DNA from: Pseudomonas iridis
GTDB lineage: Bacteria > Pseudomonadota > Gammaproteobacteria > Pseudomonadales > Pseudomonadaceae
Length of the DNA stretch: 64,000 bases
NCBI RefSeq assembly: GCF_017980685.1
Contig: NZ_JACXXO010000001.1
Location: 124,001 to 188,000 of the forward strand
Reading direction: 5' to 3'
In this document: positions 33,991-42,486 of the stretch, in pieces
Layout: every line of letters starts with the position of its first letter
How positions within the stretch are numbered: the stretch's first letter is position 1
Translations under genes and position numbers: made by a program
Notes under the pieces: generated by a model
What the model was told of the DNA's origin: nothing
Seen by the model: only the letters and a program-made list of their open reading frames with translations
Databases searched by the model: none

Positions 33991-36906
33991 TCAAGCCAGC
34001 AACTGCGACCAATTGATCGAAGTGTTTTCAGCCAGGGTAAAGCCTTTGCCGGTCAGGGCCAGGTTGGCGTTGTAAGCCGGGTCCTGGGCAAAAGCGCTGC
34101 TCCATTTCTCGCGCAATGCGGCCAGTGCCTCAGGGGCTTGCGGTAATTCACCGGTGTGCAACACCTGGACCAGCGGCGTCCACACGGTGAGGTAACCGGC
34201 CTGCCCGGCCTTGAGGCACAGATCGACATCGCTGAAACCATCAGCAAAGGTCACTTCATCCAGGCCACCGAGCGCATTGAACAACTCTTTACGCAGCATC
34301 AGGCACGTCTTCGACACGGCCGAATAGTTCTGCTCGACCGACAGGCGCTGCATGTAACCCGCAGCACTGTGTTTCTCGCCGATGAACGCCGAACCGACGC
34401 CACCGTTCAGACCGAGAATCAAACCCGCCTGGGAGATTTTCCCGTCACGGCTGACCAGTTTGGCACCAACGATCCCGACTTCCGGACGCTGGGCATGGTT
34501 GAGCAACGAGTCGAGCCAGTTCGGGTTGACGACTTCGGCGTCAGCGGCCAGCAGAACCAGGCATTCACCCTGCGCCTGCTCGCTGGCAGCGTTATACAGC
34601 GCCACTTCGCCGAGTGTTTGATCGGCGCGCAAGACGTTCACTTTCGGATGGCGCAATGCACCCAGCCAGTCATTGACCGCTGCCGATTGATTAGCGTTTG
34701 CCGCCACCAGTACTTCATAGCGGTTGTAGCGGGTTCTGAGCAGCAGGCCTTCCAGGCAGCGGCGCATCACTGGCAAGTCATCAATGACCGGCAGAATGAT
34801 CGACACCATCGGCTGCTCAGTGTGGCGGTAATCAATCTGCCAGGTGCCCGGCGCCGCCGAAGTCACTTTGGCCTGGTAGCCGCGATTGCCCAGATGGCGC
34901 AACAAAGCCTGACGCTCGTGGGCGTTTTCTTCCAGCGCTGCTGCTTGTGTGATCAACAACGGCTCGTCGAGATGCGCCAGACCGTCGAGGCCGCCCTGCT
35001 CAATGATGCGCAGCAGCAGGTCGAACTCCATCGCTTTGCTGAAGTCGGCCTGATAACCGCCGACCTCCAGCAGCACGTCGCGGCGCACAAGCCAATGGCG
35101 TGCCATCAGCGACGGGATGCTCTGCAGCAAATCAAGATTGAAGCCAGGGCGGAACACGTCCACCAGCGCACCTTCTTCAGTGCGCTGGATTTCATCAGTG
35201 GCCACCGCGCGAAGCCCCGTGGCCGACATCAGTTCCAGGCCGGCGCGCAACAGGCCGCTCGGCGTGAATTCATCACCCACGTTCGCCAGCAGCAACCAGT
35301 CGCATGGAGATTGCGCGGCGCTCAGGTTCAGTTTGTCGACGAGGCTGCCCGGCGTGACCCGGACAAAGTGCAAGGTGTTCTGTGCGGTGGTCGCGCTCTG
35401 CGGCTCGCCCGTGGTGAAGACGACGATTTTGAAAGCCTTGCTGTGACCTTCGACGAGGCTGTCGAGTGTCACTTGCAGCTTCTCGACGTTGTTGTCCAGA
35501 TCCAGCAGGAAGATGCCGAATTGTGGACCGCCATTGTTCGCCGCCAGATGCCTGGCAATCAACGCAGCCTGTTCGGCGTCCGGCTTGCGGGCCGCCAGCC
35601 AGTCGAGCAAACGGCCCGAGAGCATCTTGCTGAAGACCGGGTAATGATCGGTGTCCGCCACTGCCGCCAGACGAGCATCCCACTCAGCTATCTTCTGCGC
35701 TTGCTCTTCTTCGCCCAGGGTTTGCAGTTGCGCCGTCAGGCGCTTGAGCACAGCGCGGTTGAACGCGTTGCTGTCATGGGCCTGCCACAACCGGTCGACG
35801 ACACTTTGCGCCGTATCGTTATTGCGTGCCTGCAGCAGGTATTCCTGCCGGGTCCATACACCCTCGAGTTTTTCCAGCTGAATGCGACCGGCCGGCATCG
35901 CGTGCAGCAAAAACTCGAACTGGGTCAGCAAGTCAAAAAAGCGCTCGTTGTAGAAAGGCATCTCGACGTATTGGCGTGGCCCGAATTTGCGCTCTGGTGT
36001 CTTGGTAAGATTGCTCCAGGTGGACTCGAAAATCAGCTCGGTCGTCAACGCCCGTCCGGAGACCAGGCTGTCCGTCATGGCCGCGAAGCTTTCCAGGGCC
36101 AACGCCTTGCGCTGCGCCTGGTCGAGATCGGTGATACCGGTCGGCAAAGAGGCGAGGAATTCGGCGAAGGCTTCGCGCTCGCTCACCGACTTGGTATCGG
36201 TGTACGACAGCGCGTGGTAGACCTCGGTATTGTGGTCGGAGAAACCGATGTTGATCTCGCGCACGACATAAGGAATCGGCAGAATGCGCGCCTTGGCGTT
36301 CGCCAGCAGGTAGTAGGTGTGGCCGATTTCCTGCCATTCGAAACTGGTGCCCGGCGGCAATGCCGCGTACCAGTCCTTGATGATCGAGGTGCGGCACACG
36401 CCATAGAACGGCGGCACGTACTGGTGCATGAAATCGAGAACGCGATCCTCGGCACGCTCCGACGCGTAGTCTTCGCAGATTTTCTTGTCGCGTCGGTAGT
36501 AGCTGACGCTGCCGGCCAGCGCCAGGTACATCAGGCAGTAGCCGTGGCACAGCCCGTAGTCGCGGTTGGCCTCCAGGAAGTTGACTGACTCGGCCAGCGA
36601 TTCATGCAGGATGAAATCGTCGTCAGCCGCGAACACCATATACGGCGTCGTCAGTTGCTCGACGCCGTAGGTCAGTTTGGCCTGCATCCCCCAGTAGGCG
36701 AATTGCGGCAGGTGCTGATAATCGACCGCGGAGAAATCACCTTCCGGGCGCTCGGAAGAAGAATCCAGTACCAAAACCTTGCAAGGCAGGCCGCTGTAGT
36801 ACTGCAGCGCTCGACGCAAAAAAGCCGGGCGGTTGTGGGTGATCAGTACCACCGTCAGCAACTCGCTCAATGGCAGCTTGTTTTCAGAACCGTACTTGCC
36901 TTGCAT
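33991..36906 (-). CDS. Large modular glycosyltransferase (971 aa)
   Basis: The N-terminal module (about 1-235) is a TIGR00180-type GT-A domain (LTVVLITHNRPAFLRRALQY, VFAADDDFIL). A helical linker follows, then a degenerate GT2-like module (about 470-690) and a C-terminal GT2 module (about 700-950, VSIILPVIDDLPVMRRCLEG). The last module is clearly related to the 1200-residue glycosyltransferase, sharing 17 consecutive residues (LLNHAQRPEVGIVGAKL). Such proteins next to fliC (Fgt type) build the flagellin O-glycan. Which sugar it adds is unknown. It lies between the CDP-sugar genes and pseB in the same run. Confidence 0.85.
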   Translation of the reverse strand: MQGKYGSENKLPLSELLTVVLITHNRPAFLRRALQYYSGLPCKVLVLDSSSERPEGDFSAVDYQHLPQFAYWGMQAKLTYGVEQLTTPYMVFAADDDFILHESLAESVNFLEANRDYGLCHGYCLMYLALAGSVSYYRRDKKICEDYASERAEDRVLDFMHQYVPPFYGVCRTSIIKDWYAALPPGTSFEWQEIGHTYYLLANAKARILPIPYVVREINIGFSDHNTEVYHALSYTDTKSVSEREAFAEFLASLPTGITDLDQAQRKALALESFAAMTDSLVSGRALTTELIFESTWSNLTKTPERKFGPRQYVEMPFYNERFFDLLTQFEFLLHAMPAGRIQLEKLEGVWTRQEYLLQARNNDTAQSVVDRLWQAHDSNAFNRAVLKRLTAQLQTLGEEEQAQKIAEWDARLAAVADTDHYPVFSKMLSGRLLDWLAARKPDAEQAALIARHLAANNGGPQFGIFLLDLDNNVEKLQVTLDSLVEGHSKAFKIVVFTTGEPQSATTAQNTLHFVRVTPGSLVDKLNLSAAQSPCDWLLLANVGDEFTPSGLLRAGLELMSATGLRAVATDEIQRTEEGALVDVFRPGFNLDLLQSIPSLMARHWLVRRDVLLEVGGYQADFSKAMEFDLLLRIIEQGGLDGLAHLDEPLLITQAAALEENAHERQALLRHLGNRGYQAKVTSAAPGTWQIDYRHTEQPMVSIILPVIDDLPVMRRCLEGLLLRTRYNRYEVLVAANANQSAAVNDWLGALRHPKVNVLRADQTLGEVALYNAASEQAQGECLVLLAADAEVVNPNWLDSLLNHAQRPEVGIVGAKLVSRDGKISQAGLILGLNGGVGSAFIGEKHSAAGYMQRLSVEQNYSAVSKTCLMLRKELFNALGGLDEVTFADGFSDVDLCLKAGQAGYLTVWTPLVQVLHTGELPQAPEALAALREKWSSAFAQDPAYNANLALTGKGFTLAENTSINWSQLLA

Positions 36907-36962
36907 AACTTCTCCCCACTACCGGCGAAACCGCCCGAAAAACACTTTAATGATGGAACGGA

Positions 36963-37697
36963 TCAACGAACCCGACGCAGATAACCGTCCGAGGCGACCG
37001 TGATCAGCAGCTTGTCTTGCATCTGCTGGTCAATCTCGAAATCCTGATTCTCTTTGAGGTAGGCCCAAACCGCGGTTTTCGGGTTGTCACCCGGACCCCA
37101 CGGGCGATCCGGGAAGGCATCGGCCGGCATGTCTTCAACCACGGTGTCCATGACCACGCAGTAGCTGTCCACCGAGACGAGTGGTGCATAAAGACGCAGC
37201 TCTTCGAGGACATGGTCGTGGGTGTGGTTGGAGTCGAGCACCACGATCACTTTCTTGCCGGCCGCAGCCTGACGAACCTGCTCGACCACTGCCGGATCGA
37301 GGCTCGAGCCTTCGATCATGCTGATGCGCTTGATCATCTGATGGCTTTCGATGGCCTCACGGTTGTGCGCACGGATGTCGCGATCGATGCCCAGCACTTC
37401 GCCGTGGCCCTGCAATTCGAGCAGCGAGGCGTAGTAAATGATCGAACCGCCGTGGGCGATACCGCACTCGATCACCAGGTCTGGCTTGATCCGCCAGATC
37501 AGTTCCTGCATTGCCATCATGTCTTGCGGCAATTGAATGATCGGACGACCCATCCACGAAAAGTGATAGGTGTATTTGTGTTTGGCCGACTGGTTGTAGA
37601 ACTCCTGGGCCAACGCCTTCAGGTCCTTGTCCTGGCCTTGGGCAATTACTTCGGCCTGGCACTCCGCCTCGAAGGCTTTGATTACGTTATCGCTCAT
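36963..37697 (-). CDS. CmcI/rhamnosyl-O-methyltransferase family protein
   Basis: The 244-residue protein matches the cephalosporin hydroxylase/CmcI family, SAM-dependent O-methyltransferase-like proteins with LVIECGIAHGGSIIYYASLL and VVLDSNHTHDHVLEEL (metal-binding Asp/His). Despite the name, related members are sugar O-methyltransferases. Next to the CDP-sugar genes it may methylate the transferred sugar. It lies 65 bases after the reductase gene and 56 bases before the 971-residue transferase. The reaction is inferred, not shown. Confidence 0.8.
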   Translation of the reverse strand: MSDNVIKAFEAECQAEVIAQGQDKDLKALAQEFYNQSAKHKYTYHFSWMGRPIIQLPQDMMAMQELIWRIKPDLVIECGIAHGGSIIYYASLLELQGHGEVLGIDRDIRAHNREAIESHQMIKRISMIEGSSLDPAVVEQVRQAAAGKKVIVVLDSNHTHDHVLEELRLYAPLVSVDSYCVVMDTVVEDMPADAFPDRPWGPGDNPKTAVWAYLKENQDFEIDQQMQDKLLITVASDGYLRRVR

Positions 37698-37761
37698 TGT
37701 CCGGTCTCACTGAAAAGTCATTTGATAGTCACGCTGCCAAAGGCATTCGCTTCGAGGCACA

Positions 37762-38619
37762 TCAGTTGCTCTGCGGCACCTCAAGCAGATCTTGCAAACG
37801 GTCGACCACCGCCCAGAACGCCATGGGTTCGTGTGTCGGGTAGGGGTAATGCCCCAGGTTCAAATCAATCGAAGCGCCGCGTTCGCGCAGGCGTTGCTCG
37901 ACGAGGGTTCTTACTGAAATCGGCTGGCCACTGGCGCAATTGATCACGCCGCTGAAGTCGCGTTGATGCAGAATCGCGGTGAGGTAACCGGCAGCGGTCT
38001 CGATTGGCAGAAAGTCGCGCAACTGCTCGCCGGCCGACATGTTGAACGACGCCTCACCGGCATCGACTGCACGGTCCAGCGCCGCCAGCAGACTGTTTGG
38101 GTTCTGCCCTTCGCCGTGCAGATAAAACAGCCGCGCCCATTGCAGGGTGAACGGATGTTCTTGCTGCAGGTTCTGCAAAAACAGGTGCAAGGTGTGCTTG
38201 GCCAGACCGTACGGATTGCTCGGCCTTGGCTCGGTGTTTTCGCTGAGCGGGCCGCTTTGCATGCCGTACTCGAAGCAGGTGCCGGTGACCAGAACCTGCT
38301 TCACCCCCGCCTCGACCGCACGCTTGATGAAGCGGTAATCGGCCATCAGGTTGTGCTCGAAATGGAACAGCGCCCGATAGTTCGGCAAACCCGGCCAGGC
38401 CAGATGAACCAGCGCATCAACGCCTTCGGTCAACGCGGCGATATCGAGATCGTCGGCGTGAATATCCGCCGCGACGAACTCGACATCGTTGATCCACGGC
38501 ATGCCCTGCGCGGTTTCTGCGTTGCGTGCCACTGCACGAACAACACAGCCGCGCGCCAGCAATGCCGCGACCAGATGCCGACCGACGAAGCCCGTGGCTC
38601 CGGTTACGAGGACCTTCAC
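37762..38619 (-). CDS. NAD(P)-dependent sugar 4-ketoreductase/epimerase
   Basis: The 285-residue extended SDR protein has the GATGFVGRH Rossmann motif (7-15) and a catalytic Tyr-Lys pair in NPYGLAKHTLHLFLQ. It starts at a GTG (38619) overlapping the C-methyltransferase stop (GTGA). By position it should perform the final C4 reduction of the CDP-4-keto-6-deoxy-3-C-methylhexose, analogous to TylC1-type reductases in mycarose synthesis, though TylC1 itself belongs to another family. Epimerase activity cannot be excluded. Confidence 0.82.
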   Translation of the reverse strand: MKVLVTGATGFVGRHLVAALLARGCVVRAVARNAETAQGMPWINDVEFVAADIHADDLDIAALTEGVDALVHLAWPGLPNYRALFHFEHNLMADYRFIKRAVEAGVKQVLVTGTCFEYGMQSGPLSENTEPRPSNPYGLAKHTLHLFLQNLQQEHPFTLQWARLFYLHGEGQNPNSLLAALDRAVDAGEASFNMSAGEQLRDFLPIETAAGYLTAILHQRDFSGVINCASGQPISVRTLVEQRLRERGASIDLNLGHYPYPTHEPMAFWAVVDRLQDLLEVPQSN

Positions 38620-39842
38620 AGCACTTTCAACTCAGGCACCGCAATCACGAAGCGGCCGTCCCACTGACGCACCTGCGCCAGTTGCTGACTGACTTCGTGC
38701 AGCAGGTTCCACGGCAGCACCAGCACGTAGTCGGGTTTTTCGATATCGATCTGTGCCGGCGCAACAATCGGGATGCGACTGCCCGGCAGAAACTTGCCTT
38801 GCTTGTGCGGGTTGGCATCGGCCACCCAGGCGAGCAGGTCCGGTTTGACCCCGGCGTAGTTGAGCAAGGTGTTGCCCTTCGCCGCCGCGCCGTAACCCAC
38901 CACACGTTTACCATCAGCCTTGGCCTGCAGCAAAAAGCGCAGCAGTTCATGCTTGATTCGTTCGGCGGCAGGCGCAAGGGTCGCGTAGTACTCGGGGGTT
39001 TTCACCCCTGCATCAAGTTCAGCCTGCAACTGTTGTTGCACCGCTGGTTGCACCGGGCGACGCTCGCCGTCCTTGCGCTGCACGAATACCCGCAGCGATC
39101 CGCCGTGAGTGCTCAACTGGCTGACGTCGAAGACTTCCAGGCCGCTGCGTTCGCACAGGGTTTGCACAGCCGTCAGCGACAGATACGAATAGTGCTCGTG
39201 ATAAAGCGTGTCGAACTGCGCGCCGGCCATCAGCGTCAACAGTTGCGGGAATTCGAAAGTCGCCACACCGGTCGGTTTCAGCAGTGCCGCGAAACCACCG
39301 AGGAAGTCGTTGATGTCCGGCACATGCGCGAGCACGTTGTTGGCAGCCATCAGGTCAGCGCCCCAGCCTTCGCTTTTCAACTGCGCGGCGGTGTCGCGAC
39401 CAAAGAACAGCTCACGAATGTCCAGCCCCTTTTCCCGCGCCGCTTGGGCGGTGCTGCGGGTCGGCTCGACGCCCAGACACGGAATACCGCGACCAGCTAC
39501 GTATTGCAGCAGGTAACCGTCGTTGGCAGCGACTTCGACCACGCGGCTGTCAGCGGACAGGCCGAAGCGTTCGACCATCTCGGCCACATAGCGCTCGGCA
39601 TGGGCCAGCCAGGTGCTGGAGAACGAACTGAAGTAGGCGTATTCGGCATCGAACAGGCTGTCGGCGGAGGTGTAATCCTCGGTCTGTACCAGCCAGCATT
39701 GCTGGCACACGGCGACCTTCAGCGGCACCCAGTGCTCGGCCTGTTCGAGGCGATCGGCATGCACGTAGGCGTTGGACGGTGGCGAGGTGCCGAGGTCGAT
39801 CAGCGGCAGGCTCAGCGGTGCGGCGCACCCACGGCAATTCAT
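38616..39842 (-). CDS. NDP-sugar 3-C-methyltransferase (TylC3 family)
   Basis: The 408-residue protein has the three-domain layout of NDP-hexose C-methyltransferases. There is an N-terminal zinc site (C3, C6, C46, C49), a SAM-binding segment (VEVAANDGYLL, 102-112), the catalytic Glu-His region YHEHYSYLS (about 214-222) and a C-terminal Rossmann-like domain (VVGYGAAAKGNTLLNY). TylC3 methylates C3 of 4-keto-6-deoxysugars. Overlaps of four bases with both neighbours show it works within the CDP-sugar route. Confidence 0.9.
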   Translation of the reverse strand: MNCRGCAAPLSLPLIDLGTSPPSNAYVHADRLEQAEHWVPLKVAVCQQCWLVQTEDYTSADSLFDAEYAYFSSFSSTWLAHAERYVAEMVERFGLSADSRVVEVAANDGYLLQYVAGRGIPCLGVEPTRSTAQAAREKGLDIRELFFGRDTAAQLKSEGWGADLMAANNVLAHVPDINDFLGGFAALLKPTGVATFEFPQLLTLMAGAQFDTLYHEHYSYLSLTAVQTLCERSGLEVFDVSQLSTHGGSLRVFVQRKDGERRPVQPAVQQQLQAELDAGVKTPEYYATLAPAAERIKHELLRFLLQAKADGKRVVGYGAAAKGNTLLNYAGVKPDLLAWVADANPHKQGKFLPGSRIPIVAPAQIDIEKPDYVLVLPWNLLHEVSQQLAQVRQWDGRFVIAVPELKVL

Positions 39843-40399
39843 AGACGCACTCCAGCGAAGTGTTGATCGAGCGCGGGATGGCTGGAATCACGCGCTGACA
39901 AATTATTGACAGGCAACGGCCAGGCAATGGCCAGCCGTGGATCATTCACCGACAGACCGCCCTCATGCGCAGGGGCGTAATCGGCGCTGTGCAGGTAAAG
40001 CAATTCGGCGTCTTCGGTCAGCGTCTGGAAACCGTGGGCGAACCCGGCCGGAATCAACAGACTGCGACCGTCGCCGGCCTTCAGATGCTCGGCGTGCCAA
40101 TGCAAAAAGGTTTCCGAATCCGGACGCAAATCGACCGCCACATCCCACACTTCACCGCGCAGGCAGGTGATCAGTTTGGCTTCCGGCGCATTCGCGTTCT
40201 GATAATGCAGACCGCGCACGCTGCCCTTCTCGCGGGTGCAGGAATGGTTGATCTGGCGGATATGAAACTCACTGCCAAACGCACTCAGACTGCCTTCGCA
40301 GAACAACCGGGAAAAGTGCCCGCGCTGATCTTCGAAGCGTTTGTGCTGGACACTGAACAGCCCGGCCAGCGGCAATGCCTGCAAGGAAAACTCGCTCAC
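39839..40399 (-). CDS. rfbC: RmlC-like NDP-4-keto-6-deoxyhexose 3,5-epimerase
   Basis: The 186-residue cupin has the catalytic His H65 in VRGLHYQ, the LLYLHSADYAPAHE region with the Tyr acid, and the conserved VWDVAVDLRPDS. In rhamnose synthesis RmlC epimerises C3 and C5; in branched sugar pathways related enzymes epimerise C5 after C-methylation. Neighbouring cytidylyl-transferase genes suggest a CDP rather than dTDP substrate. The start is a GTG overlapping the rfbG stop (GTGA), with the next ORF also overlapping by four. Confidence 0.85.
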   Translation of the reverse strand: MSEFSLQALPLAGLFSVQHKRFEDQRGHFSRLFCEGSLSAFGSEFHIRQINHSCTREKGSVRGLHYQNANAPEAKLITCLRGEVWDVAVDLRPDSETFLHWHAEHLKAGDGRSLLIPAGFAHGFQTLTEDAELLYLHSADYAPAHEGGLSVNDPRLAIAWPLPVNNLSARDSSHPALDQHFAGVRL

Positions 40400-41478
40400 A
40401 ACGCGCCTCGGTACAGGTTCAGTTGGCCAAGGGTGACGGCGCGCATGTCATCGCCGTTCTGCCATGCCAAATGCCAGTCGAGTGTCTGGGTCAGGCATTG
40501 CTGCAAGGTCCAGCGCGGTTGCCAACCGAGCAGTTGGCGCGCGCGGCTGCTGTCCAGACGCAGCAGACCGGCCTCGTGCAGTTCGCTCGGCTCGATGCGC
40601 AGACCGCGCGCTTGCGGCCAGCGGCTGGCGAGCAGTTCGACCACTTCGCCGACGCTGCACATGTCCGCCTCGCCGGGGCCGAAGTTCCAGGCACCGGCGT
40701 ACTCCGGGCCTTGCTCGTAGAGGCCGGCAGCCAGTTGCAGATAACCGGCCAATGGCTCCAGCGCGTGTTGCCATGGGCGCACGGCTTGCGGGTAACGCAG
40801 GGTCACCGGCTCGTCTGCCGTCCAGGCTTTCAGCACATCGGGAATCAGCCGCTCAGGGGCAAAATCACCGCCGCCCAACACGTTGCCGGCACGCGCCGTG
40901 GCCAGGGCCAGACCGTGCTCGGCGTACTTGTCTGCCGGGAAGAAAGACGCCGCGTAAGACTGCGCCAACAGTTCGCAACAGGCCTTGCTGCTGCTGTAAG
41001 GATCGTGGCCACCGAGGGCTTCGTCTTCGCGGTACGGCCACAGCCATTCCTTGTTGGCATAAACCTTGTCGGTGGTCACCAGCACACAGGCACGTACGCA
41101 GCCGACCTGACGAATCGCTTCGAGCAGGTTGAGCGTGCCCATGACGTTGCTGGAATAAGTGCCGAGCGGGTCACGATAGCCTTCGCGCACCAGCGGCTGG
41201 GCGGCCAGGTGCAGGACGATCTCCGGCTCGGTGTCGGCAATGATTTCGAGCAAGGCACCGAGGTCACGCAGATCGCCGCGCTGATCATCGATGCCTTCGT
41301 GCACCCGCGCCAGTTCGAACAGGCTCGGTTCGGTCGACGGATCCAGTGAAAAGCCGCTGACTTGCGCGCCGAGACTTTGCAGCCACAGGGTCAGCCAGCT
41401 GCCTTTGAAACCGGTATGTCCGGTGACGAGAACGCGTTTGCCGCGCCAGAAATCCGCACTCAGGCCCATTGCTTCCAT
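40396..41478 (-). CDS. rfbG: RfbG, CDP-glucose 4,6-dehydratase
   Basis: RfbG converts CDP-glucose to CDP-4-keto-6-deoxyglucose. I start at the ATG 41478 ([17 protein letters not shown]), preceded by GGGGAGG; the frame stays open to 41616, overlapping rfbF, but the extension is out of family. The 360-residue SDR has [10 protein letters not shown] (19-28) and YSSSKACCE (catalytic Tyr/Lys). Residues such as [19 protein letters not shown] are typical of CDP-glucose rather than dTDP-glucose dehydratases. Confidence 0.94.
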   Translation of the reverse strand: MEAMGLSADFWRGKRVLVTGHTGFKGSWLTLWLQSLGAQVSGFSLDPSTEPSLFELARVHEGIDDQRGDLRDLGALLEIIADTEPEIVLHLAAQPLVREGYRDPLGTYSSNVMGTLNLLEAIRQVGCVRACVLVTTDKVYANKEWLWPYREDEALGGHDPYSSSKACCELLAQSYAASFFPADKYAEHGLALATARAGNVLGGGDFAPERLIPDVLKAWTADEPVTLRYPQAVRPWQHALEPLAGYLQLAAGLYEQGPEYAGAWNFGPGEADMCSVGEVVELLASRWPQARGLRIEPSELHEAGLLRLDSSRARQLLGWQPRWTLQQCLTQTLDWHLAWQNGDDMRAVTLGQLNLYRGAL

Positions 41479-42233
41479 GGGGCCTCCCCGCTCTGCCACA
41501 GCGCTTCGAGATGGTTTTTGTCGCGCAGGGTGTCCATGGGTTGCCAGAAGCTGTCGTGCTCGAAGGCCTTGAGCTGTTCGTCCTGGGCCAGGCGGGCCAA
41601 TGGCTCCGCTTCCCAAGTGGTGTCATCACCCGCGATGTACGGCAACACTTTTGGCGACAGTACGAAGAAACCGCCGTTGATCCAGCCACCGTCTCCACGA
41701 GGTTTTTCGGTGAAGCCAAGGACCTGATCGCCTTGGCGTTCGAGGGCACCGTAGCGACCCGGCGGCTGCACCGCAGTGACGGTCGCCAAGCGACCGTGAG
41801 CCTTGTGGTAATCGACCAGTTGGCGAATGTTCAAATCGGAAACGCCATCGCCGTAGGTGAAGCAGAACGCTTCTTCATCCTGCAGGTAACGGCCAGCGCG
41901 CAGCAGACGGCCACCGGTCATGGTTTCTTCGCCGGTGTCGATGAGCGTGACGCTCCAGGGCTCGCTGTAATTCTGGTGCACGTCCATGCGGTTTTCGCGC
42001 ATGTTGAAGGTGACGTCGGAGGTGTGCAGGAAGTAGTTGGCGAAGAAGTCCTTGATCGCGTAGCCCTTGTAGCCGAGGCAGATCACGAAGTCGTGAATTC
42101 CGTGGGCGGAATACTGCTTCATGATGTGCCAGAGAATTGGCTTGCCGCCGATCTCGATCATCGGTTTGGGCTTGAGGTGCGACTCTTCACTGATGCGGGT
42201 GCCGAGGCCACCCGCCAAAATAACTGCCTTCAT
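41460..42233 (-). CDS. rfbF: RfbF, glucose-1-phosphate cytidylyltransferase
   Basis: RfbF makes CDP-glucose from glucose-1-phosphate and CTP. The 257-residue protein starts [18 protein letters not shown], a nucleotidyltransferase fold, and contains RfbF-specific stretches ([36 protein letters not shown]). It is the first gene of the rfbF-rfbG-epimerase-methyltransferase-reductase run. About 250 bases upstream separate it from the RTX gene, with a weak sigma-54-like element. Confidence 0.95.
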   Translation of the reverse strand: MKAVILAGGLGTRISEESHLKPKPMIEIGGKPILWHIMKQYSAHGIHDFVICLGYKGYAIKDFFANYFLHTSDVTFNMRENRMDVHQNYSEPWSVTLIDTGEETMTGGRLLRAGRYLQDEEAFCFTYGDGVSDLNIRQLVDYHKAHGRLATVTAVQPPGRYGALERQGDQVLGFTEKPRGDGGWINGGFFVLSPKVLPYIAGDDTTWEAEPLARLAQDEQLKAFEHDSFWQPMDTLRDKNHLEALWQSGEAPWKQWA

Positions 42234-42318
42234 CGTCTCCCCTCTTGTTCGTCACCGGGCTGCGCACAGCTTTCTTGAGCGTTGCGGCCTACTGGCTAAC
42301 CTTTTTGCCGGTTCGGGC

Positions 42319-42333
42319 GCAGGTGGGATGCCC
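42319..42333 (-). promoter_or_regulatory. Weak sigma-54-like element upstream of rfbF
   Basis: GGGCATCCCACCTGC on the minus strand keeps GG-N10-GC spacing, GGCA and TGC, but both boxes deviate (GGGC, CTGC). It is 86 bases before rfbF, farther than the well-supported sites. Chance occurrence is quite possible. Otherwise 42234-42420 holds nothing recognised. Confidence 0.3.
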
Positions 42334-42420
42334 GCGAGCGCTCGTTTTATGGCGATTTGAGGGGGACTTGCAGGAAACGCGCCAGCTCCGTGCGCGGTGT
42401 GTCGCAGTACGTGCGGCCAT

Positions 42421-42458
42421 GAAAAAGGGATGAATCCGTCACCGGACTCATCCCTTTC
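42421..42458 (-). terminator. Intrinsic terminator of the RTX gene
   Basis: On the minus strand GAAAGGGATGA and TCATCCCTTTTTC form a hairpin ending in a T-run, about 30 bases after the RTX stop codon. Confidence 0.8.
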
Positions 42459-42486
42459 ATCGAGCTATTTCAATGATTGGAGCGGA

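Noticed and set aside
34156..36588. A long plus-strand frame opposite the 971-residue glycosyltransferase
   Set aside because: Antisense shadow of a gene with clear motifs; Arg/Gln-rich, no recognisable domain.
36963..37697. A true cephalosporin biosynthesis hydroxylase
   Set aside because: The family name is misleading; no beta-lactam biosynthesis genes exist in the window and the neighbours make nucleotide sugars.
41478..41616. Extended N-terminus of the CDP-glucose dehydratase
   Set aside because: The additional 46 residues overlap rfbF and precede the normal family start; a good ribosome site stands before the ATG at 41478.
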